Shown here in pieces: positions 26,523-37,528 of a stretch of 64,000 nucleotides of DNA. The notes under the pieces are model-generated. The model was given only the letters and a program-made list of their open reading frames with translations. It had not been told where the DNA came from and searched no databases. Within the stretch, counting starts at the first letter, position 1; each line of letters starts with the position of its first letter. The stretch comes from Clostridium estertheticum (GTDB taxonomy: Bacteria; Bacillota; Clostridia; Clostridiales; Clostridiaceae): assembly GCF_026650985.1 (NCBI RefSeq), contig NZ_CP086239.1:1302001-1366000 (forward strand), in the 5' to 3' direction. Position numbers and translations under genes: made by a program.

Positions 26523-26888
26523 ATGAGTACAAGGGAATTGACGTGCATAGGCTGTCCAGTAGGTTGTGCTCTTACAGTAGAACTTAAGGGCAAAGAAGTT
26601 ATAAGTGTATCCGGAAATAATTGTAAGATTGGTGAGACTTACGGTAAGAAAGAGTGTACTAATCCTACAAGAATTGTCACTTCATCTGTTTTTGTTTCTG
26701 GAGGAAACGCTAAAGTAGTTCCTGTAAAAACTGAGAGTGACATACCAAAGAATTTAATGTTTGATTGTGTAAAAGCATTAAAAGGTATTGTAATGAAAGC
26801 GCCTGTTCATATAGGTGATGTTGTTCTCGAAAATGTAGTTAATACAGGGGTAAATATTATAGCCACTAAGAATATTTACGTGGTATAA
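26523..26888 (+). CDS. DUF1667 domain protein of the glp unit
   Basis: 121 residues with TCIGCPVGCALTV near the N-terminus, further Cys in NNCKIGETYGKKECTNP, and RIVTSSVFVSGG, as in the DUF1667 family that accompanies the two preceding oxidoreductases. The cysteines suggest an iron-sulfur cluster carrier in the same complex; no biochemical role is established that I know of. Starts 6 bases after the previous gene. Confidence 0.87.
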   Translation: MSTRELTCIGCPVGCALTVELKGKEVISVSGNNCKIGETYGKKECTNPTRIVTSSVFVSGGNAKVVPVKTESDIPKNLMFDCVKALKGIVMKAPVHIGDVVLENVVNTGVNIIATKNIYVV

Positions 26889-26933
26889 TATTATTATCAT
26901 TACAATATATTAGTATTATATTAATGAAAGATT

Positions 26934-28510
<1,577 letters not shown>

Positions 28511-28524
28511 AAAAATGTATTTAG

Positions 28525-28557
28525 CAGAAGTAGAATGCATAATGCATTTTACTTCTG
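28525..28557 (+). repeat. Intergenic hairpin between glpK and glpF
   Basis: CAGAAGTAGAATGCAT and ATGCATTTTACTTCTG are 16-base complementary arms around one base. No T-run follows, so an mRNA-processing or stability element is more likely than a terminator. Confidence 0.7.
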
Positions 28558-28586
28558 AAATAAATAATATATAGGGGGATAATATT

Positions 28587-29294
28587 ATGTTACCATATTA
28601 TGCAGAGTTTTTCGGAACAGCGTTACTAATTCTTCTTGGTGATGGCGTAGTTGCAAATGTAGTTTTAGATGAAACAAATGGACATGATGGTGGATTAATA
28701 GTTATAGCTTTTGGTTGGGCATTCGCAGTCGGTATACCAGCTTACATCTTTGGAACAGCTAGTGGAGCTTCATTTAATCCTGCACTTACTATAGCGCTCG
28801 CTGCTATTGGTAGTTTATCATGGTCAGTAGTACCTGGTTATATCGTAGCTGAGCTGCTTGGAGGAATAGTCGGTGGAGTTCTAGTTTGGCTTATGTATTA
28901 CCCTCATTGGGCAATTACAGACAACAAAGCAGGAAAACTCGCTGTATTCTGTACAGCACCTAGAATTAAATGTACTCCTGCAAACTTTTTATCAGAATTT
29001 ATAGGAACTTTCGTATTAGTATTTGCGTTACTAGGGGTTGCTCAAACAAAATCATCTCCTGGATTTGGACCACTTATTGCCGCATTTGTAATTTTAGTAA
29101 TCGGTTTATGTTTAGGCGGTCCAACTGGATATGCTATTAACCCTGCAAGGGATTTAGGACCAAGAATAGCTCATGCAATATTACCAATAGCTGGTAAAGG
29201 CGATTCTAATTGGGGATATGCATGGATACCAGTAGTAGCTCCAATTTGTGGTGCTCTTGCTGGAGCATTCGCAGTCGTTGCTATGTTTGGTTAA
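28587..29294 (+). CDS. glpF: Glycerol uptake facilitator (aquaglyceroporin)
   Basis: 235-residue integral membrane channel with six transmembrane segments. The two NPA half-helices are at GASFNPALTIAL and YAINPARDLGPR, the latter with the Arg of the selectivity filter and the Asp that follows in glycerol-conducting members. SD AGGGGGAT precedes the ATG. It lets glycerol enter for GlpK. Confidence 0.96.
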   Translation: MLPYYAEFFGTALLILLGDGVVANVVLDETNGHDGGLIVIAFGWAFAVGIPAYIFGTASGASFNPALTIALAAIGSLSWSVVPGYIVAELLGGIVGGVLVWLMYYPHWAITDNKAGKLAVFCTAPRIKCTPANFLSEFIGTFVLVFALLGVAQTKSSPGFGPLIAAFVILVIGLCLGGPTGYAINPARDLGPRIAHAILPIAGKGDSNWGYAWIPVVAPICGALAGAFAVVAMFG

Positions 29295-29343
29295 CTTCAT
29301 TTTAAAATAAAAGTCGTAATAATAACTTATTAATTAATGAAAT

Positions 29344-29378
29344 AAAAACATCCAATTATAATATTGGATGTTTTTATT
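29344..29378. terminator. Bidirectional terminator between glpF and hisE
   Basis: AAAAACATCCAAT pairs with ATTGGATGTTTTT around TATAAT. U-tails are present on both strands, serving glpF (plus) and the his operon (minus). Confidence 0.88.
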
Positions 29379-29396
29379 TGCTTGTAAATACTAATT

Positions 29397-29720
29397 TTAA
29401 ATATCTACTCTCTTTTGCTTTTTATTGCATATCTTTCCACGTCTTTTTTCTAGTTCAGCTACAACAGCATCTATTTTTATACCCTTTTCCACCATAAGTA
29501 CTAATGTGTGGTAAAATAAATCTGATATTTCTCCAACAGTCTCATTATCGTCATCGTTTTTGCTACTAATTATTACTTCCGCACTTTCTTCTCCTACTTT
29601 TTTAAGAATTTTATCAATTCCTTCTTCAAACAGATAACTAGTGTATGACCCTTCTATAGGGCTAGTTTTTCTTTCCTCAATTATCTTATAAAGTTCCTGT
29701 ACTACATTAGTTTCACCCAT
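29397..29720 (-). CDS. hisE: Phosphoribosyl-ATP pyrophosphohydrolase
   Basis: Second step of His synthesis. 107 residues of the MazG-like all-helical fold; [18 protein letters not shown] and [15 protein letters not shown] hold the metal-binding Glu and Asp residues. Separate from hisI, unlike in many Gram-negatives. Last gene of the his operon. Confidence 0.96.
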   Translation of the reverse strand: MGETNVVQELYKIIEERKTSPIEGSYTSYLFEEGIDKILKKVGEESAEVIISSKNDDDNETVGEISDLFYHTLVLMVEKGIKIDAVVAELEKRRGKICNKKQKRVDI

Positions 29721-29776
29721 TTTACAATTCTCCTTTTATATTTATTTTAAAGCATTAATTGTTATTGCTTTTTCAG

Positions 29777-30106
29777 TTATGATTTTTGCTTCCAGATTTC
29801 TCTGTAAAAACAAGTTTTATTTCCAGTATGGCAAGCTGCTCCCACTTGCTTTACTTTAATAAGAATTGTATCTCCATCACAATCGAAATTTATACTTTTT
29901 ACATATTGAAAATGCCCTGACGTTTCTCCCTTGTTCCACAACTTATTTCTTGATCTACTAAAAAACCAAGTCGTTCCAGTTTCCATTGTTTTTTTAAAAG
30001 ACTCCTCGTTCATATATGCAAGCATTAAAACTTCTCCACTACATTGTTCCTGAATAATTGCAGGTATTAACCCATTATTAAATTGAATTTCTTTTATATT
30101 ATCCAT
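29777..30106 (-). CDS. hisI: Phosphoribosyl-AMP cyclohydrolase
   Basis: Opens the adenine ring of phosphoribosyl-AMP. Motifs [33 protein letters not shown] and the metal-binding [15 protein letters not shown] with [11 protein letters not shown] are intact. I prefer the ATG at 30104-30106 (109 residues) over a GTG at 30118, because the GGTGG just upstream can then act as the weak ribosome site. Confidence 0.95.
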   Translation of the reverse strand: MDNIKEIQFNNGLIPAIIQEQCSGEVLMLAYMNEESFKKTMETGTTWFFSRSRNKLWNKGETSGHFQYVKSINFDCDGDTILIKVKQVGAACHTGNKTCFYREIWKQKS

Positions 30107-30132
30107 AATAACCACCACATTTCTTTATTTGC

Positions 30133-30894
30133 CTAAATTCTAATTTCTACCTCTTTATGTTTAAGATACTCTTTTACTTCTCTAATGGAAAGCTCCTTGT
30201 AATGAAACAAAGAAGCCGCAAGTGCAGCATCTGCTCCACTTTTTTCAAAAACTTCATAAAAGTCCTCTATTTTACCACATCCACCTGATGCAACTACAGG
30301 GATGTTTACAATATCCGTTATTGCATTTATAAACTCTATATCATACCCTTGCTTTGTTCCATCTGCATCCATACTTGTTAAAAGTATTTCACCTGCGCCT
30401 AGTTCTTCAACTTCTTTTGCCCATTTAACTGCATCGAGTCCCGTATTTATTCTTCCGCCATTTATAACTACATGCCATCCTATATTATTCTCATTTTTCT
30501 TTCCATCTATTGCAACCACAACGCATTGACTTCCATATTTTGATGCTGCCTGTGTTATAAGTTTAGGATTACGAATTGCAGCAGAGTTTATAGATATTTT
30601 ATCAGCTCCTGCTCTAAGTATTTCCTTAAAGTCCTCTATACTTTTAATTCCTCCCCCTACAGTGAGTGGAATAAATACTTTCTCAGCAGTCCTTTTTATA
30701 ACATCTATCATTGTTTTTCTTCCCTCATGAGTAGCTGTTATATCTAAAAATACAATTTCATCTGCACCTTCGCTGTTGTAGAACTCTGCAATTTCAACAG
30801 GATCTCCTACGTCAGTTAAGTTCACAAAGTTTATTCCTTTCATTACTCTCCCATTAGTTACATCAAGACAAGGAATTATTCTTTTAGTAAGCAT
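30133..30894 (-). CDS. hisF: Imidazole glycerol phosphate synthase, cyclase subunit
   Basis: TIM-barrel subunit that uses ammonia from HisH to make imidazole glycerol phosphate and AICAR. 253 residues. Catalytic Asp residues are in [16 protein letters not shown] and [15 protein letters not shown]; phosphate loops are VGGGIKS and ASGGCGK. Starts 3 bases after hisA. Confidence 0.97.
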   Translation of the reverse strand: MLTKRIIPCLDVTNGRVMKGINFVNLTDVGDPVEIAEFYNSEGADEIVFLDITATHEGRKTMIDVIKRTAEKVFIPLTVGGGIKSIEDFKEILRAGADKISINSAAIRNPKLITQAASKYGSQCVVVAIDGKKNENNIGWHVVINGGRINTGLDAVKWAKEVEELGAGEILLTSMDADGTKQGYDIEFINAITDIVNIPVVASGGCGKIEDFYEVFEKSGADAALAASLFHYKELSIREVKEYLKHKEVEIRI

Positions 30895-30897
30895 CGA

Positions 30898-31614
30898 CTA
30901 AGCCCTCCCCGCAAGTATCGCTTCTTCAAGCGATATATTTCCACTGTAAAGTGCTTTTCCTATAATTGCTCCATATATATTCATTTCCTTAAGCTTCTTT
31001 ATATCATCAATGTTTTTCATGCCACCAGATGCAATAATATCACAAGAAACCTGATCATTGATTTTTCCAGTTGCCTCAAAATTAGGCCCAGTCAAAGTTC
31101 CATCACGACTTATGTCAGTAAAGATTATAGTTTTTATACCTATATTCTCCATTTGCTTTGCAAAATCTATATAGTCAACTTTACTACTTTTTTGCCAACC
31201 TTCTACTGCTACAAAACCATCTCTTGCGTCTATTCCAATTGCAATTTTATCTCCAAATTTTTTAACTGCTTCTTTTACAAGTGACGGATTGCTTAAAGCT
31301 GCAGTACCCAGTATAACTCTACTTAATCCCTTGCTAATTAACATATCTATAGTATCTATTCTTCTAATACCACCGCCAAGTTGTATAGGTATTTTCAAAT
31401 CATTTATAATTTTATTTATACTATTTAAATTTTCAATAGATCCTCTTAATGCTCCATCTAGATCTACCATATGCAAATATTCTGCTCCCTTATTCATAAA
31501 GTTTAAAGCAGTTTGTAGTGGATCTTCCCCTACAACTTTCGCTGACATAAATTCGCCTTGAAAAAGTCTAACACATTTTCCACTTTTTAAATCTATTGCT
31601 GGAAATATTTTCAT
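30898..31614 (-). CDS. hisA: ProFAR isomerase
   Basis: Amadori isomerase (N'-phosphoribosylformimino-AICAR ribotide). 238 residues. [18 protein letters not shown] with the catalytic Asp8, [27 protein letters not shown] and IASGGMKN are visible. One-base overlap with hisH. Confidence 0.97.
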   Translation of the reverse strand: MKIFPAIDLKSGKCVRLFQGEFMSAKVVGEDPLQTALNFMNKGAEYLHMVDLDGALRGSIENLNSINKIINDLKIPIQLGGGIRRIDTIDMLISKGLSRVILGTAALSNPSLVKEAVKKFGDKIAIGIDARDGFVAVEGWQKSSKVDYIDFAKQMENIGIKTIIFTDISRDGTLTGPNFEATGKINDQVSCDIIASGGMKNIDDIKKLKEMNIYGAIIGKALYSGNISLEEAILAGRA

Positions 31615-32216
31615 TACACTACCTCCGCGAAGTTTTTAAGTAATTTCATCCCAAAATCTCCACTTTTCTCTGGATGAAACTGCATACCAAATATATTGCC
31701 CTTACTTACAATTGCAGGTATTTTTTTCTCATACATACTATATGCATTTACAATACCTTCTTCACAATTTAGTGCATAATAAGAATGTACAAAATATACA
31801 TACTGATTTTCTTCTATACCTCTAAGTAATGGAGAGTCATTTTCAAAGGATAAACTATTCCATCCCATGTGTGGAATTTTTATAGAACCCTCGAGTCTTA
31901 TGATGTTTCCTTTTAATAATCCTAGTCCAGCGCATTTTTCAACCTCACAACTTTCCTCAAAGAAAAGTTGCATACCAAGGCATATGCCAAGTATTGGTTT
32001 TCCTTCTTTAGCAGCCTGTTTAATTACATCATCTATTCCTGACTCCTTCATATTTTTCATTGCATCTGGAAAAGCACCTACTCCAGGAACAATAATGCTT
32101 CTACACTTTGATATTTCCTCAGCATTTGATGATATTATTGATGATATATTCAAAGAATTAAGTGCATTTTGAACACTATTTAAATTTCCAACACCATAAT
32201 CAACTATCGCTATCAT
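31614..32216 (-). CDS. hisH: Imidazole glycerol phosphate synthase, glutaminase subunit
   Basis: Class I amidotransferase partner of HisF. 200 residues. Catalytic Cys in [11 protein letters not shown], the His-Glu pair in [13 protein letters not shown], and [10 protein letters not shown] near the oxyanion region. The N-terminus is [18 protein letters not shown]. Confidence 0.97.
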   Translation of the reverse strand: MIAIVDYGVGNLNSVQNALNSLNISSIISSNAEEISKCRSIIVPGVGAFPDAMKNMKESGIDDVIKQAAKEGKPILGICLGMQLFFEESCEVEKCAGLGLLKGNIIRLEGSIKIPHMGWNSLSFENDSPLLRGIEENQYVYFVHSYYALNCEEGIVNAYSMYEKKIPAIVSKGNIFGMQFHPEKSGDFGMKLLKNFAEVV

Positions 32217-32227
32217 AGTTTTCCTCC

Positions 32228-32818
32228 TTATAAAGATCCTTTTGTAGACATAACCCCTTTTATCCTTTTATCATATGTTAAAGCTTCACTTAATGCTTTT
32301 CCAAAAGCTTTGAATAAGCCTTCCACCATATGATGGTTGTTTTTTCCATAAATTATTCTTGCATGAAGCGTTATTCCACTATTCATAGCTAAAGCCCTAA
32401 AAAATTCTTCCACCATTTCTGTATCAAAATCTCCAATTTTATCTACTGTAAAATCAGCATCGAACACAAGGTAAGGTCTACCACTTAAATCTAGTGACAC
32501 TGTAGCCAATGTTTCATCCATAGGTACAAAACTAGTTCCATACCGTTTTATCCCCTCTTTGCCCTTAAGTGCATCCTTAATCGCAAGTCCAAGCACTATC
32601 CCTACATCTTCAATAGTATGATGAGAATCTACAAATAAATCTCCCACAGCTTTAACGTATAAATCTAGAAGTCCATGTTTTGCAAAAAGGTTTAACATAT
32701 GATCAAAGAAACCTATACCTGTATCGCCCTCAAAATTTCCAGCTCCATCTAAATTTATACGTACCTCAATATTAGTTTCATTACTTTTTCTTGATATTTT
32801 TGCTTCTCTTTGAATCAT
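32228..32818 (-). CDS. hisB: Imidazoleglycerol-phosphate dehydratase
   Basis: Manganese enzyme making imidazole acetol phosphate. 196 residues, monofunctional. DTGIGFFDHMLNLFAKHGLLDL, DSHHTIEDVGIVLG and KNNHHMVEGLFKAFGKAL carry the metal-binding His clusters. The histidinol phosphatase half found in enteric HisB is absent, and no other clear His phosphatase is in this operon. Confidence 0.97.
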   Translation of the reverse strand: MIQREAKISRKSNETNIEVRINLDGAGNFEGDTGIGFFDHMLNLFAKHGLLDLYVKAVGDLFVDSHHTIEDVGIVLGLAIKDALKGKEGIKRYGTSFVPMDETLATVSLDLSGRPYLVFDADFTVDKIGDFDTEMVEEFFRALAMNSGITLHARIIYGKNNHHMVEGLFKAFGKALSEALTYDKRIKGVMSTKGSL

Positions 32819-32850
32819 ATACCTCGCTCCTTTGGAAATATTAATTGAAT

Positions 32851-33891
32851 TTAAATAATGTTTTTTAATAAACAGTTATTTTCTTCTCTACTTCCTATTG
32901 TTATTCTCAAACAGTTTACTAATTTCCCTGAAGTAAAGCAACGCACATTTATACTTTGTTTTAAAAGCTTTTCTTTAGTTTCTAAAGCATTTGGAACCTC
33001 AACTAGTATAAAATTTGCTTTAGCTTTATGAAGTCTTATTTCATTAATACAATTCAATTTTTCCCATAAGTAAACTCTCTCTGCAAGTATGTTTTTAACA
33101 TTGTTATATATTATTTCTGGTTTTTTTAATACAACACATGCTATACCTTGAGTAATAGCATTCACATTATAAGGTGGTTTTACTTTTTTAAGTTCGGCCA
33201 TTAGAATCTTATTCGTAATCATGAATCCTAGCCTGATAGCTGCAAGCCCAATTTTCGAACAAGTCCTAAGTACAATTAAATTCTCATGAAAATCTATTTT
33301 ATCTAAGATACTCTCGCCATAAAATTCAAAATATGCCTCGTCAATTACTACAACACATTTGCACCCTTCTATTATTTTAATAATATCCTCTCTTTTAATA
33401 ATATTACCAGTAGGATTATTAGGGTTAGATAAAAATACGATCTTAACCTTTTCACTATTAGCCATAGAAATAAAACCATCTACGTCTAATTCTAATGCAG
33501 GTCCTAGTGGAAATTCAATTGGAATTCCTCCTGCAACCTTGGTATATAATCCATACATGGAGAAATCAGGACTTTGCATTGCTACTTTATCCCCAGCATT
33601 TAAAAATGTATGAGCGATTATTTGAATGCACTCATCTGAACCATTTCCAGCCATTACGTTTATACCTTTAACATTAGCATATTTAGCATAAAGATCACAT
33701 ACCTCGAGTGACTCTGGGTCTGGATACCTATTATAAATGGAATTCTCTATTACCGTACCTATTTCTTTTCTAGTTTCAAAATCAAGGTTATTAAAACTTT
33801 CATTGGCGTTTAATCTTACTTTATAATCAGTTTTACCTGCACTATATGATTCAAAATCACTTAAATCTTCTCTAAAAAAATCTTGTACCAT
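32851..33891 (-). CDS. hisC: Histidinol-phosphate aminotransferase
   Basis: PLP aminotransferase, fold type I, 346 residues. NANESFNNLD, GNGSDECIQII, FLSNPNNPTGNII, VVIDEAYFEF and the PLP Lys region RTCSKIGLAAIRLGF are present. One-base overlap with hisD (TAATG). Confidence 0.95.
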   Translation of the reverse strand: MVQDFFREDLSDFESYSAGKTDYKVRLNANESFNNLDFETRKEIGTVIENSIYNRYPDPESLEVCDLYAKYANVKGINVMAGNGSDECIQIIAHTFLNAGDKVAMQSPDFSMYGLYTKVAGGIPIEFPLGPALELDVDGFISMANSEKVKIVFLSNPNNPTGNIIKREDIIKIIEGCKCVVVIDEAYFEFYGESILDKIDFHENLIVLRTCSKIGLAAIRLGFMITNKILMAELKKVKPPYNVNAITQGIACVVLKKPEIIYNNVKNILAERVYLWEKLNCINEIRLHKAKANFILVEVPNALETKEKLLKQSINVRCFTSGKLVNCLRITIGSREENNCLLKNII

Positions 33892-35183
33892 TATTTAAAC
33901 CTCACTTTAATAGAATTTCCATGAGCTGTAAGCCCTTCAACATCTGATAGTTTTATTATCTTGTCCTTAACTTCGCTTAGTGCTTCCTTAGTATAATATA
34001 TATAACTTGATTTTTTGATGAAATCATCTACCGATAATGGTGAAAAGAATCTTGCAGTTCCACTTGTTGGAAGAACATGATTAGGTCCTGCTATATAATC
34101 TCCTAGTGGTTCTGGAGCATACTCACCTAAAAATATGGAACCTGCATTTTTTATATCACCCAAATAATTAAATGGGTCACGAACCATTACTTCAAGATGC
34201 TCAGGTGCAATGTCATTTGCAAGTTCTATAGCTTCCTTTATATTTTTAGTTATTAAGATAACTCCGTATTTTTCTAAAGATTCCTTAATGATTTTACACC
34301 TGCTCATATCTTTTATCTGTATTTCTAGCTCTTTAACTACCCTATTTGCAAGGTCCCTTGAAGTAGTTATAAGCATAGCTGACGCAAGAACATCATGTTC
34401 TGCTTGAGACATTAAATCCGCTGCAATGAAGTGTTCATTTGCAAACTCATCTGCAATAATTAAGATTTCACTGGGGCCTGCAATCATATCTATGGCAACA
34501 GATCCAAACACACTCTTTTTGGCCATAGCCACATAAATATTTCCTGGTCCTACTATTTTATCTACTTTAGATATTTTTTCTGTCCCATATGCAAGTCCGG
34601 CAATCGCCTGTGCACCACCCATTTTGTAAATCTTATCAACGCCAGCTATATCTGCTGCAACTAGAATATGAGGATTCACAGTTCCATCATTAAGTGGTGG
34701 TGTTACCATCACTAGATTTTCAACACCTGCAACCTTTGCTGGAATTGCATTCATAATAACAGATGAAGGGTAAGATGCCGTGCCACCAGGCACATATATC
34801 CCAACACTTTCAAGTCCTCTTAAAGTTTGGCCTAAAATAGCACCCTTTTCCTTTGTCATCATCCAAGCATTTCTTTTTTGTTTTTCGTGAAATTCCTTAA
34901 CATTTATTTTTGCTAGTGTTATAGCATCTAAAAAATCTTGGTCAACCATTTTATATGCATTTTTAATTTCTGTATCTGTTACAACAAAATTTTTAGAAGT
35001 AACAAATTTACTATCAAATTTCTGAGTGTATTCAATTATAGCATCATCGCCTCTAGTTCTTACGTCTGCTAAAATTTTATCTACTATGATATTTACATCT
35101 TTTTGAACATCTTCCGTTCTTTTTTTTAAAAACTTCATATATTCTTTTCCATCAGTGCTATTTGCCTCTGTAATTTTTATCAT
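33891..35183 (-). CDS. hisD: Histidinol dehydrogenase
   Basis: Zinc enzyme for the last two oxidations to histidine. 430 residues. [55 protein letters not shown] and the C-terminal [18 protein letters not shown] are typical. Four-base overlap with hisG. Confidence 0.97.
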   Translation of the reverse strand: [430 protein letters not shown]

Positions 35184-35830
35184 TTTATCATCGCCTCATT
35201 TTTATCTACATATTGTTGAACCTTAAATATTAAAGTACCTATTTCATCCTTTTTCATCTTCATACTAGCTCTATTTACTATCATTCTTGCACTAATATCA
35301 CATATTTTTTCTATAATAATCAATCCGTTTTCACGAAGAGTATCTCCTGTTTCAACCAAATCCACAATTGCATCTGATAATTCAAGGATTGGAGCAAGTT
35401 CCACTGACCCATCTAATTTAATAATTTCAACATCTTCATTATTTTTTTTGAAATATTCTTTTGCAACTGTTGGGTATTTAGTAGCTATTTTTTTACGATT
35501 ATATCCATCATAACTTTTAAAACTTGGTAATGCTGCAACTGCAAACATACATTTTCCAACCTTTAAATCTACTACTTCATAAAATTCTTTATTTTGCTCC
35601 ATTAAAGTATCTTTACCAACAATTCCAATATCTGCTGCGCCATGTTCTACATAGGTTAAAACATCCGTAGATTTAACTAAAACAAATTCTATATTGTTTT
35701 TTACATCCTTAAGAATTAATTTTCTTCCCTTATTTTTAAGATCTGTACAGTCTATTCCTATATCTTCAAACATAGAAATAGCATACTTTTCTAATCTTCC
35801 TTTTGTTAATGCTATACGTATTGCTTTCAT
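35180..35830 (-). CDS. hisG: ATP phosphoribosyltransferase, short form
   Basis: First step of His synthesis. 216 residues, the short form that lacks the C-terminal His-binding domain and works with HisZ. IALTKGRLEKYAISMF, GAADIGIVGKD and the PRPP motif IVDLVETGDTLRENGL are visible. Starts 2 bases after hisZ. Confidence 0.97.
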   Translation of the reverse strand: MKAIRIALTKGRLEKYAISMFEDIGIDCTDLKNKGRKLILKDVKNNIEFVLVKSTDVLTYVEHGAADIGIVGKDTLMEQNKEFYEVVDLKVGKCMFAVAALPSFKSYDGYNRKKIATKYPTVAKEYFKKNNEDVEIIKLDGSVELAPILELSDAIVDLVETGDTLRENGLIIIEKICDISARMIVNRASMKMKKDEIGTLIFKVQQYVDKNEAMIK

Positions 35831-35832
35831 AG

Positions 35833-37122
35833 TTATTCCCCCAAAATATTAATATACATATCTAAACCATTAATAAATTTCTCAGTACTTGTCTTAAAGC
35901 TTTTTTTACTTTTAGTATCTATTAATTCAATTTTGTTCCCTTCTAATATACAAATCATTTTATCTATTCCCTTTATCTGCGCATAAATCAGAGTTTTTTC
36001 TTTTTCTTCAAATAAACTTAATTCAGTACTAAGACCTTTGGCTCTAATTTGCTCTGCAAACTTATATGCACATGCTACTAAAGTATTTTCAAAATAAATC
36101 ATGAATTTTTCATTGACCTTCTCATTATCATTACCTTGCTTTGAAAGAACAGACTGAATATTGTCCACATCTATGGCGAACCCAACTGCTGGCATTGATG
36201 CACCAAATTTTGATATTAGGTTATCATATCTTCCTCCACTAATTATTGTCGTTCCTACTTCACTACTATATCCTCTAAATGTTATCCCAGTATAATAATC
36301 AATATGCTGTACCATTCCTAAATCAATAGAAATATATTCACCAAATCCTACGCTTACTATACGCTCATAAATTTTTTCTATAGTATCGAGTGCTGCAAGT
36401 GCTCTCGTATTTTGAGTTAACATTCTTGCAGCGCCAAGTATTTCAATCCCACCAAACAGTTCTGGCAATTTTTTCAAAGCTTCTATATTTTCTATACCAA
36501 ATGTTGCTTCCTTATCATCTATAAATTCTCTTAATGCTCCAAAGTTCTTATTTTCAACAAGACCCCTTAATCTTTCCATTTCTTCATAATCAAGATCTAT
36601 ATCTTCAATAAGGCCCTTGAAAAACTCGGCTTGACCAATTTCAAGTTCGAATTTTTTTACTCCTATAGCAATTAATGATGAAATAGCAGTTATAATTACT
36701 TCTGCATCTGATTTTGGACTTTCACTTCCTATTATTTCAATTCCAGATTGGGTCATTTCACTAACCTTTCCATTCCAGTTTTCATTTATTCTAAATATAT
36801 TACCGCTATAACATATTCGAAGCGGATATGCTGAATCCCGAAGCTTTGTGGCAGCAATTCTGGCTATCGGCATAGTCATATCTGGTCTTAACACTAATAT
36901 TCTTCCTGCATTATCAAAAAGCTTATACATTTTTTCTTGCTCAATTGATACGTCATCACCCTGAAAAACATCATAAAATTCCAGTGTTGGAGATATTACT
37001 TCTAAATAACCAGTACTTATATACAAGTTTCTAAGTGTATCTATAATCTTAATTTTATTATTACAATCCTCGAAAAGTATATCTCTTGAACCTTCTGGTA
37101 TATGTCTTTTCCAATTATTCAT
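35833..37122 (-). CDS. hisZ: ATP phosphoribosyltransferase regulatory subunit
   Basis: HisRS-like paralogue, 429 residues, needed for short HisG activity and His feedback. Starts IPEGSRDILFEDC; class II aminoacyl-tRNA synthetase-like motifs include SPTLEFYDVF, LRPDMTMPIARIAAT, GIDYY-like HIDYYTGITFRGY and ISGGRYDNL. It lacks the anticodon-binding domain expected of HisRS in a normal form. First gene of the his operon, with a GGAGTG ribosome site. Confidence 0.93.
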   Translation of the reverse strand: MNNWKRHIPEGSRDILFEDCNNKIKIIDTLRNLYISTGYLEVISPTLEFYDVFQGDDVSIEQEKMYKLFDNAGRILVLRPDMTMPIARIAATKLRDSAYPLRICYSGNIFRINENWNGKVSEMTQSGIEIIGSESPKSDAEVIITAISSLIAIGVKKFELEIGQAEFFKGLIEDIDLDYEEMERLRGLVENKNFGALREFIDDKEATFGIENIEALKKLPELFGGIEILGAARMLTQNTRALAALDTIEKIYERIVSVGFGEYISIDLGMVQHIDYYTGITFRGYSSEVGTTIISGGRYDNLISKFGASMPAVGFAIDVDNIQSVLSKQGNDNEKVNEKFMIYFENTLVACAYKFAEQIRAKGLSTELSLFEEKEKTLIYAQIKGIDKMICILEGNKIELIDTKSKKSFKTSTEKFINGLDMYINILGE

Positions 37123-37160
37123 AATTTCACTCCTTCAATTACACTTTATTACTTTATCAC

Positions 37161-37182
37161 TTTAACGCTTCATCTTGTTAAA
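37161..37182 (-). promoter_or_regulatory. Inverted repeat over the his operon start site (candidate operator)
   Basis: TTTAAC, ten bases, GTTAAA: exact six-base half-sites directly after the -10 box, spanning the expected transcription start. No T-box motif or leader terminator is present upstream of hisZ, so a repressor site is a plausible control. Confidence 0.5.
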
Positions 37183-37211
37183 ATATTACCATCTTTCTAT
37201 AGGTAAGTCAA
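37183..37211 (-). promoter_or_regulatory. Promoter of the his operon
   Basis: Minus strand TTGACT (37206-37211), 17-base spacer, TAATAT (37183-37188). The rest of the 406-base gap to potA is AT-rich with the potA promoter and no other gene that I can see. Confidence 0.8.
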
Positions 37212-37399
37212 CCTTTAATTTTTTAAAATTTCTATAAGTTCTAAAAATTATAACAATTGATTTTTATATATTAAATTATTTCTTTAATTAAAAATCGTTC
37301 TTATGGCAATTATATCATTCACCCACTATTCATTCTACTTTTTTTACGAAACTCTCATACATTGTAAAAAAAATTTTCCTACAATATAAGATCAAGTTA

Positions 37400-37428
37400 T
37401 TGATATTTGAAATTTATTGTGCTATTAT
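37400..37428 (+). promoter_or_regulatory. Promoter of the polyamine transporter operon
   Basis: TTGATA (37400-37405), 17-base spacer, TATTAT (37423-37428), about 100 bases before potA. Confidence 0.65.
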
Positions 37429-37528
37429 TCATAAAGTCATTATTATTCAAGATAATACATAATTATAAATTTTAATAAAGAAGTTTCAAACATAATATAT
37501 TATTTTACTAAAAAGGAGCTGTTACGGT

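Noticed and set aside
37123-37528. T-box or leader peptide upstream of hisZ
   Set aside because: No TGGNACCGCG-like sequence, no terminator and no His-rich ORF was found on the minus strand.
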